From positions 1 to 57,139 of the forward strand of contig CAJOEI010000009.1 in the NCBI GenBank assembly GCA_905233465.1: 57,139 bases of DNA, written 5' to 3'. Made by a program: the position numbers and the translations under genes. Positions 51,093 through 57,139 of this stretch are shown one piece after another. The first letter of the stretch is position 1. Every line of letters begins with the position of its first letter. Origin of the DNA: an uncultured Bacteroidaceae bacterium (GTDB taxonomy: Bacteria; Bacteroidota; Bacteroidia; Bacteroidales; Bacteroidaceae). Below the pieces are notes generated by a model. It was given only the letters and a program-made list of their open reading frames with translations. It was not told the DNA's origin and made no database searches.

Positions 51093-53072
51093 ATGAGAAT
51101 AGAGAATATTGAAATTCAGAATTTTCGTCAGTATCGCAATCTGTCATTTAAGTTCCCACATTCCACAGGGGATAATGACTTGCATATTATCTTCGCCAAC
51201 AATGGTGTAGGAAAGACGAATGTACTCAATGCTATTACATGGTGTCTTTATGACACAGAAATGCATCTGGGTGATAAGAATACCGCACTTGCTATATTGA
51301 ACAACCAGAAGGTTCAAGAACTGCGTACTCATCTACCAGAAGGCGGAAGTGTGATTGGTGAGGCAATTGTGAAAATCACTTTTTCATCAGACGATGCTTC
51401 TGAGAAAATTCTTTTTCAGAGAGTAGGAAAATTCAATGTGACAACAGATGCTATAATATCCGTTGACACAAAATTTACCATTATGCATTTTATTAATGGT
51501 GAGTGGAATTCTATTGAATCTGAAGAAGAAACGCTTTCTCTCGTTAAGAGAAACGTACCAGAAGAGATTCATGAATACATTTTCTTCGATGGTGAGCACC
51601 TTGAAAACTATTTTAGAGCTGGACAATCAGACAATATAAAAAATGGCATAGAGGAATTAACGCAAGCTGTAATTATAGAGAAAGCCGAAGTAGCTTTTAA
51701 TAATTATCTGACAGGCGTTTTAAATCCTCAAATAGCCAATTCTTCTGTCAAGGATATTTCGACCGCACAGAAAGAGATGGATAAAATACAGGAGGCCATA
51801 GATGCATGTTCTACCTCTATTGAAGCAATGACAACACAGATTCATCATTGTGACGATGAGATTTCATCGCTTGATAATATTATCAGCGGACATATTCATG
51901 TTTCAGAGAAAACATCAAGGCTGAAAGAGGTGGAAGGTTTGATTGACTCTTTGAAAGCAGATATAGACAAAAAGAAAGCAGAAATGATGGTGTTTGTACG
52001 TGAATATATTCAATATTTCGCTCTATATCCTGCCATCAAGAATCTATACACCTACATTCAGGAGCAAGACAAGCACGGCAAGCTGCCACCCCGCATAGAC
52101 AAGTTCCTGCTTCAGACAATCGAGGAGCACAAACATTGTCTGATTTGTGACCAAGACTTAAGCGACCATTCGTATAGTTTTATTCAAGAACTTAGAAAAG
52201 AACTTGAAGTGTCGTCGGAGACATCTGCCCTGTTGAACAAGTCGGTAGTGGTATTGCGTCAGTATATTGACAAGCTGTCACACTATCGGGAACGGCGTAT
52301 CGCTTTGATGGAGGAAGAAAAGGCACTTCGAAAACAATATACAGAGTACCTTGAAGAGGAGAAGCAGCTGAACATCTACCTGATGAATATCCCTAATACC
52401 GAAGCTGTGACCAAAGCCATTGAGGACAAGAAAGAATATCGTAAGAAGCGTGACGATATAGTTGCCAGGAAAGGCGTTGAAGAGGAACACAAGAAGGTGC
52501 TCGACAATCAGCTCTACAATCAAAGTAAACTGTTGAAGTCACTCATAGAAAAGAACAAGCAACTCGAAAAAATAAACCAGCAGGCTGATTATTGCAAGAA
52601 GTGCCGGAATGTGTTGAAAGAGACTCGTCTTGACTTGCTGGAAGAGAGTCGTCGAGAAATGGAACAGGAGACGTTCGACACATTCTCCCGCTTGTTGTGG
52701 AAGAAAGATGCTTTCTCTAAGGTGGAGATTCTGGAGGATTACACCTTCCGTCTACTCGACAAATACGGTTCGCAGACGCTTGGCTCATGTAGTGCCGCTG
52801 AACGTGCTCTGCTGGCTCTATCGTTTACATTGGCCTTACAGAAAGTGTCGATGCACGACTCTCTGCTGTTTATCGACACACCTATTGGCCGCGTAGATCA
52901 GGACAACCGCTTGAACTTTGTCAATACACTTTGTGAGATAGCCAAGTCCAAACAGGTGATTCTGACGTTTACACCTGTAGAATACGATGATAAGGTGGCG
53001 GCTGCTTTGCAAGGCCAATATGCCTCATTCAATAGGTTAGCAATCGAAGATGGTATAACAGTAATCAAGTAA
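51093..53072 (+). CDS. DndD-like SMC/Rad50-type ATPase
   Basis: A 659-residue ABC-class ATPase of the SMC/RecN/DndD type. Start IENIEIQNFRQYRNLSFKF; Walker A NNGVGKTN at 36-43; FFDGEHLENYF; a long coiled-coil middle (about 220-520) with two CxxC pairs, CLIC at 349-352 and CKKC near 501-504; the ABC signature CSAAERALLALS (about 565); and Walker B LLFIDTPIGRVD (about 591). This resembles DndD of DNA phosphorothioation, but no DndA, B, C sulfur genes lie near. It probably remodels or senses DNA ends with the helicase. Confidence 0.87.
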   Translation: MRIENIEIQNFRQYRNLSFKFPHSTGDNDLHIIFANNGVGKTNVLNAITWCLYDTEMHLGDKNTALAILNNQKVQELRTHLPEGGSVIGEAIVKITFSSDDASEKILFQRVGKFNVTTDAIISVDTKFTIMHFINGEWNSIESEEETLSLVKRNVPEEIHEYIFFDGEHLENYFRAGQSDNIKNGIEELTQAVIIEKAEVAFNNYLTGVLNPQIANSSVKDISTAQKEMDKIQEAIDACSTSIEAMTTQIHHCDDEISSLDNIISGHIHVSEKTSRLKEVEGLIDSLKADIDKKKAEMMVFVREYIQYFALYPAIKNLYTYIQEQDKHGKLPPRIDKFLLQTIEEHKHCLICDQDLSDHSYSFIQELRKELEVSSETSALLNKSVVVLRQYIDKLSHYRERRIALMEEEKALRKQYTEYLEEEKQLNIYLMNIPNTEAVTKAIEDKKEYRKKRDDIVARKGVEEEHKKVLDNQLYNQSKLLKSLIEKNKQLEKINQQADYCKKCRNVLKETRLDLLEESRREMEQETFDTFSRLLWKKDAFSKVEILEDYTFRLLDKYGSQTLGSCSAAERALLALSFTLALQKVSMHDSLLFIDTPIGRVDQDNRLNFVNTLCEIAKSKQVILTFTPVEYDDKVAAALQGQYASFNRLAIEDGITVIK

Positions 53073-53077
53073 AAACT

Positions 53078-53539
53078 ATGGCAAGAGTAACATTAAATAT
53101 AGCAAAAGCTTACGACGACGGTTTAATTGAGAACATCGAGAAGACCAAGTATTTCCAACTCCACAAGAACGCTGCATCGCGTACAGACCTCTACTGCTTT
53201 GCCATCGCACTCTGCGAAATGGAGGAGAAGGAGCCTACGCCAATATCATCGGTAGGCGCAACAAAATCTATTGTTCGTACTGAATTCTTGACCAACGTAG
53301 AGCCGCTACTTTCATGCCTGTATTACGACAAAGAGCTGAAAGACAATCCTGAAAACATAGACAATATCTGTAATCGCGACGAGGTTTACAACCTTGCAGA
53401 GAGGTGTGCCAACACCGGCTTTGGCATCCTTAAAGAATACACCGAGCACCTTGACGAAGAAACCCTGTTCTACAAGTTGATAAGCTACATGGACAAACGG
53501 TGCGACGAGATAAAGGATGAACTAGGCGAGATGGTATAA
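53078..53539 (+). CDS. Unknown 153-residue protein (DndE-like position)
   Basis: A small helical protein starting MARVTLNIAKAYDDGLIENIEKTKYF, with AASRTDLYCFAIALCEMEE (about 34-52) then KEPTPISSVG. The Arg-Thr ... Ala-Leu pattern and its position right after the DndD-like gene recall DndE, a small DNA-binding protein, but the match is too weak to name it so. No signal peptide. It starts 5 nt after the ATPase gene and ends 10 nt before the RES-like gene, so it belongs to the operon. Confidence 0.6.
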   Translation: MARVTLNIAKAYDDGLIENIEKTKYFQLHKNAASRTDLYCFAIALCEMEEKEPTPISSVGATKSIVRTEFLTNVEPLLSCLYYDKELKDNPENIDNICNRDEVYNLAERCANTGFGILKEYTEHLDEETLFYKLISYMDKRCDEIKDELGEMV

Positions 53540-53549
53540 ATCTGAATAT

Positions 53550-54839
53550 ATGTTCATGAGTAATCCTGACCAATATAAACAAATGAGTACTACGGAACTT
53601 ATTAAGCAGTTTCCAAGGTATCAGACAATGCTAGATGAATATGTACGTGCAGCAAAGGCTATGGATGAGCAGACATTTCGTCAAACCTATGAGAATGACC
53701 AAGGAGTTTTGCCGTTCAGCACAATTCATCTTCACAATATTCCTATAAGCCTTTATAGGAGCAGATTAGAACGCAAAGTGGGTAACAAGGAGGATTTGTC
53801 TTCACCGCGGACTTTTTCTTATGTGCCATTAGAATTAGCCAACGGTTATTTCCCCAATTTACAGCGAGCTAATTTCTCAGGACAGTCAATTTTCTATGGG
53901 TCTCTCTCGCCTACAACCAACTTTAGGGAAATTAGTGATGATGTTACAGCAGGAGAGGAAATATACATGGCTAAATGGAATTTATCGCCAGATGCCAATT
54001 TGATGCTTAATCGTATACTGCCACCAAAAGATACATTCTTAAATGATAACATTAAAAGATTCTTTGAGCTGGACGAAGAAAAAAGTGAAGTGTTTGAATC
54101 CTTCTTTCAGAAGCTTGGCGAAATTATGATGAGTACAGAAGAGGGAAATGCAAAATACATGGTTTCTGCTCTTTATGCTAACTTTGTATACAAATTCCGT
54201 CCCAAGTTACTTCCTGATGGCAGTTATATGAAGCCTTTTGACGGTCTGTTATATCCAAGCACCAAAGTTGAAGATGTGATAGAATGGAACATGGCCATCA
54301 AGCCGGACTGTATTGACAAACATGCCACTCTTCAATATGTTGTAAGAGGAAAGGTTGAAAAAGATTTACGCTCAATTAATTATTCCGACATAGGGTTCTG
54401 CAAAGACGGAGAAATACATTGGTATAGCCCGTGGATTGACCATAGAGACATAACGCCAACAAAAATGATTGTCTGGGACACGAACAACATCCCTGTTGAA
54501 CTAGACAATGGCACTCTTTTCGATAAAGTCGGTAAAATAGTATCAAATCCTTGGGCGGTTTTTGAATATCAAAAAGACCAGTGGGCTGGTCAATACATTA
54601 GACATTTTCAATCATCATTAAGAGGTGATTATAATTTGGAAGAGTTAGAAGAAGAGAACCTTCCTTCTGCGACTTTTAGTGGCCATGCGATATTACGAGA
54701 GGTTGATGGGTGGAAATTTATTCGAAATGAACAGGAATTCAGAATTGGCAAAATAGGTTTCGAGTTTAAGGTAAAATCCACATTTATAAGGAAGCAAAAA
54801 CCAAATGGTATAAACTGGATGGAGAATCACGGGACTTGA
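53550..54839 (+). CDS. RES-domain-like protein, possible NAD-consuming effector
   Basis: A 429-residue protein whose middle matches the RES pattern. Arg 106 and Tyr 116 (QRANFSGQSIFYGS) are ten residues apart, Glu 127 (NFREIS) follows, and Ser 237 (GLLYPSTKVEDVIEWNMAIKP) closes the site. RES toxins of Xre-RES pairs use an equivalent Arg/Tyr/Glu/Ser set to degrade NAD+. The protein has about 60 residues ahead of the domain and a C-terminal 160-residue beta-rich region of unknown type. As the last gene of the operon it could be an effector; this is inferred. A second ATG at 53556 is an alternative start. Confidence 0.5.
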   Translation: MFMSNPDQYKQMSTTELIKQFPRYQTMLDEYVRAAKAMDEQTFRQTYENDQGVLPFSTIHLHNIPISLYRSRLERKVGNKEDLSSPRTFSYVPLELANGYFPNLQRANFSGQSIFYGSLSPTTNFREISDDVTAGEEIYMAKWNLSPDANLMLNRILPPKDTFLNDNIKRFFELDEEKSEVFESFFQKLGEIMMSTEEGNAKYMVSALYANFVYKFRPKLLPDGSYMKPFDGLLYPSTKVEDVIEWNMAIKPDCIDKHATLQYVVRGKVEKDLRSINYSDIGFCKDGEIHWYSPWIDHRDITPTKMIVWDTNNIPVELDNGTLFDKVGKIVSNPWAVFEYQKDQWAGQYIRHFQSSLRGDYNLEELEEENLPSATFSGHAILREVDGWKFIRNEQEFRIGKIGFEFKVKSTFIRKQKPNGINWMENHGT

Positions 54840-54865
54840 TCCGCTGAAGATGGCTGAAAGTATTA

Positions 54866-54920
54866 CGGACTCACGAATCTACGGATTCACGGATATTAGG
54901 CCCAAATAAAAACGTTATAA
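54866..54920 (+). repeat. Leader repeat, copy 1
   Basis: CGGACTCACGAATCTACGGATTCACGG followed by AATAAAAACGTTATAA, ending 6 nt before the second AlbA_2 gene. Both blocks recur at 56649-56704 in front of the Fic gene with few changes. Confidence 0.8.
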
Positions 54921-54926
54921 GAATAT

Positions 54927-56477
54927 ATGGCACTACCAATTAACATAGAAGATCTGCTGAATAAGCGGAAGATTGAAGGGAACAGGATAGAGTTTAAGAA
55001 GGGTTGGAACCCTGCAGACATCTATCACAGTATCTGTGCGTTTGCCAACGACTTTGACAACCTCGGAGGCGGCTACATCCTTGTGGGCGTGGAGCAACAT
55101 GATAACGGACTCGCCAAGCGGCCTGTAGCAGGGATTAACATCGAGGCAGTAGACGGCATCTTGAAACAGATGGTGGGGTTCAACAATATGTTTGACCCGT
55201 ACTATCTGCCAAGGACGTCGGTAGAAGAGGTGGATGGTCAGCAAGTGCTGGTGATATGGGCACCGTCGGGCGTTAACCGTCCGTATGCGATACCGATGGA
55301 TGTGCAGGCCAAGGTGAAGCAGATGAAATATTATGTTCGCAGCGGATCGAGCAGTATCATTGCAAAGGGCGAGGTACTGGACGAGTTGAGGGATATGGCA
55401 AACCGCATACCCTTTGACGAACGGCCCAATCCGAACATCGTCATGAGCGACATCTCAATGGTGCTTCTGAGGGACTATCTGGCAACAATTGGCAGCAAAC
55501 TGGAGGCTTCACTGTTTACACAGCCTTTGGTGGAGACCTTGGAGCAGATGGAACTGATGACAGGCCCAACAGAGAACCGCATGATTAAGAATGTGGCGGC
55601 GATGATGTTCTGCGAACATCCAGAGAAGATCTTCCCTTATACGCAGATTGATATTGTAGCATTTCCTGAAGGGAAAGTGAAGAATCCCCACAACTTCACA
55701 GAGAAAACGTTCAAGGGAAGCGTTCCACAAATTATCAAGCAGACGATGGACTATCTGGAAACGAATATTCTTTATGAGATGGTTCAGAAAGTGTCTGGCA
55801 AGCAAGAAGCCAACCGTTTTTGGAACTACCCTTACGATGCGCTGGAGGAAGCTGTGGTCAATTCGATGTATCATAGAGACTATCAGCAACATGAACCCGT
55901 GGAAATAACTATTGAGCCAGATGGAATCACCATTCTCAACTGCCCTGGACCTGATCGTAGCATCCCTATGTCTGCCATTGAAAAGGGCGATAGTCTGAAA
56001 TGTCGTCGTTATCGGAACCGTCGATTGGGCGACTTCTTGAAAGAGTTGGACTTGACGGAAGGTCGCTCGACGGGAGTACCCACCATTCAAGAGAAACTAG
56101 CGGCCAATGGCTCTCCCCGAGCAACCTTTGAGACTACCGAAGACCGTCTGACATTCCTTATCCACATCCCCGTACATATTGGTTGTGGTAGCAAGCCTGT
56201 GTCTGGAACTGATGAAGAAGTTAGCCCCGTTACTACGGAGAAAACTACGGAGAAAACCGGAAGTACTACGGAGAAAAGCAATAAAACTACGGAAGCAACT
56301 ACGGAGAAAATCATTAGACTGATGAGAGAGAACCCTCAAATTACCAATAAGGAGCTAGCTGCAACTTGTGGTATCACAGAAGATGGTGTTTATTGGAACA
56401 CCAAGAAGCTGAAAAAGAATAACATCATTCGACGTGTTGGTGGTGATAAAGGTGGGCATTGGGAGGTGTTGATATAG
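54927..56477 (+). CDS. Second AlbA_2 / HATPase_c_4 putative regulator
   Basis: Same architecture as the protein at 44618, but only distantly similar. AlbA_2 domain at about 8-130 (NRIEFKKGWNPADIYHSICAFANDFDNLGGGYILVGVE), a GHKL-like domain with LEEAVVNSMYHRDY and ITILNCPGPDRSI (about 300-345), then RSTGVPTIQEKLAANG. A low-complexity linker of TTEK repeats (about 435-460) joins to a winged helix (NPQITNKELAATCGITEDGVYWNTKKL). It starts at ATG 54927, 87 nt past the RES-like gene, behind a leader repeat, so it may be separately expressed. Regulatory or nucleic-acid sensing role is inferred. Confidence 0.85.
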   Translation: MALPINIEDLLNKRKIEGNRIEFKKGWNPADIYHSICAFANDFDNLGGGYILVGVEQHDNGLAKRPVAGINIEAVDGILKQMVGFNNMFDPYYLPRTSVEEVDGQQVLVIWAPSGVNRPYAIPMDVQAKVKQMKYYVRSGSSSIIAKGEVLDELRDMANRIPFDERPNPNIVMSDISMVLLRDYLATIGSKLEASLFTQPLVETLEQMELMTGPTENRMIKNVAAMMFCEHPEKIFPYTQIDIVAFPEGKVKNPHNFTEKTFKGSVPQIIKQTMDYLETNILYEMVQKVSGKQEANRFWNYPYDALEEAVVNSMYHRDYQQHEPVEITIEPDGITILNCPGPDRSIPMSAIEKGDSLKCRRYRNRRLGDFLKELDLTEGRSTGVPTIQEKLAANGSPRATFETTEDRLTFLIHIPVHIGCGSKPVSGTDEEVSPVTTEKTTEKTGSTTEKSNKTTEATTEKIIRLMRENPQITNKELAATCGITEDGVYWNTKKLKKNNIIRRVGGDKGGHWEVLI

Positions 56478-56511
56478 TGTAGCCATACTCTAGGCTTACT
56501 CTAGGCTGCTT

Positions 56512-56570
56512 CTAGCCATACTCTAGGCTGCTTCTAAGCTTACTCATGAGTATGGCTAGAGTATGGCTAG
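56512..56570. terminator. Inverted repeat after the second AlbA_2 gene
   Basis: CTAGCCATACTCTAG (56512-56526) pairs perfectly with CTAGAGTATGGCTAG (56556-56570). It is embedded in further GCTTACTCTAG units from 56480 to 56580. Probable terminator grown by duplication. Confidence 0.65.
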
Positions 56571-56648
56571 AGCGAGAGAAGAGCGAGGCTAATAGATGTA
56601 AGATGTATGATGGAAGAGGTAAGACGGAGTCACAGATTCACGGAAATG

Positions 56649-56704
56649 CGGACTCACGAATCTACGGATTTACGGAAATAATGAACGGAATAAAAACGTT
56701 ATAA
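56649..56704 (+). repeat. Leader repeat, copy 2
   Basis: CGGACTCACGAATCTACGGATTTACGG plus AATAAAAACGTTATAA directly before the Fic gene; matches 54866-54920. Confidence 0.8.
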
Positions 56705-56708
56705 ATAT

Positions 56709-57139
56709 ATGAGCGACGAACAGAAATATACCATTCAGGGCCTAGATGAATACATACGCCAAGGTGAACCACAGAAGCGTGAGCGTAGCGAAGCTTGGAA
56801 GGTTGCTATAGGGCTTCAACAGGTTGATAGACTTCAGACTTCTGAATATCTGCTTGATACTGCCAAACGACATATCGAGGGGGACATCAGTATCACTGAG
56901 GCAAAGCAACTTATCGACTCATACTATAAGTCTGCGCCTGGACGAAAGGTTGTTGAGAATGACCGAACGGAAGAAGCAGACAAGGTTGCTGCACGTATCA
57001 CGGAGTTGATAGAGGAAAAGACGTTCTCATTTACTCCTGCTCAGTTGATTTCTATACATCGCCGGTTGTTTGATGGCATCTATAAGTTAGCAGGTCGCAT
57101 TCGTGACTATAATATTACGAAGAACGAGTGGGTACTTGG
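56709..57139 (+). CDS. Fic family protein, C-terminal part outside window
   Basis: AMP-transferase-type Fic protein, of which 143 residues are visible. After MSDEQKYTIQGLDEYIRQGEPQ comes a segment with an antitoxin-VbhA-like helical motif (LLDTAKRHIEGDISITEAKQLI), which in many single-chain Fic proteins blocks the ATP site. The start of the Fic fold follows (FTPAQLISIHRRLFDGIYKLAGRIRDYNITKNEWVL). The catalytic HxFxxGNGR motif lies beyond the window end. It shares its leader with the upstream AlbA_2 gene. Fic proteins are common in defence or toxin loci. Confidence 0.85.
   Translation, partial: MSDEQKYTIQGLDEYIRQGEPQKRERSEAWKVAIGLQQVDRLQTSEYLLDTAKRHIEGDISITEAKQLIDSYYKSAPGRKVVENDRTEEADKVAARITELIEEKTFSFTPAQLISIHRRLFDGIYKLAGRIRDYNITKNEWVL

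Noticed and set aside
46713..53539. Complete Dnd phosphorothioation system
   Set aside because: Only the ATPase is DndD-like; no desulfurase, DndB or PAPS-reductase-like DndC gene is present, and DndE identity of the 153-residue protein is too weak.

Overview
The window reads as a chromosomal segment of a gut-type Bacteroidales bacterium, most likely Prevotellaceae-like. The reasons are the many TAnnTTTG promoter elements just upstream of genes, families largely confined to Bacteroidota (DUF4954, DUF6057, NigD-like lipoproteins, a Bacteroidales-type malate dehydrogenase), little use of Shine-Dalgarno sites, and host-glycan enzymes. I cannot assign genus or species. No similarity search was possible, so every call rests on reading motifs and lengths.

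Region 1 (1-43.2 kb) is core genome. It holds polA (partial, minus strand), a polyprenyl diphosphate synthase, an aroQ / O-methyltransferase / U32 / queH run, a radical SAM protein, a GH95 fucosidase, tRNA-Leu(TAA), two glycosyltransferases, a serine-type sulfatase, a cysteine-rich lipoprotein, mdh, an aminopeptidase P, a gamma-carbonic anhydrase-like protein, DUF4954, an M60 (mucinase-type) metalloprotease, a DUF6057 / PD40 haem-motif pair, nagB, and pta-ackA. A minus-strand run follows: efp, serpin, GT2, radC, DUF59, lpxH. Then come rpmH, PASTA protein, rluD-type synthase, ddl, acyltransferase, a NigD-like lipoprotein and a PheC-like lipoprotein. GH95, sulfatase, M60 protease and NagB together fit growth on fucosylated, sulfated, amino-sugar-rich glycoproteins such as mucin; Pta-AckA gives acetate and ATP.

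This core is unusually rich in short dispersed repeats: AGTTGAA, ATTGTCC and ACGATTT runs, GC-rich hairpins with an ATA loop, and two inverted copies of an array of 20-nt palindromes. Several have entered coding sequence, where they form signal peptides, start codons or in-frame insertions.

Region 2 (about 43.2-57.1 kb) looks like an acquired island, visibly more AT-rich. After a gene-poor stretch with repeats come an Xre regulator, an AlbA_2/ATPase-fold regulator and a 117-aa protein. A compact six-gene operon (46713-54839) follows: radical SAM protein, PLD-nuclease/DEAH helicase, 49-aa protein, DndD-like SMC-type ATPase, 153-aa protein, and a protein with the residue pattern of RES-domain NAD-consuming toxins. 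A second AlbA_2 protein and a Fic protein cut by the window end come next. This set matches no complete defence system I know and is the best candidate here for an undescribed anti-phage or genome-conflict system.
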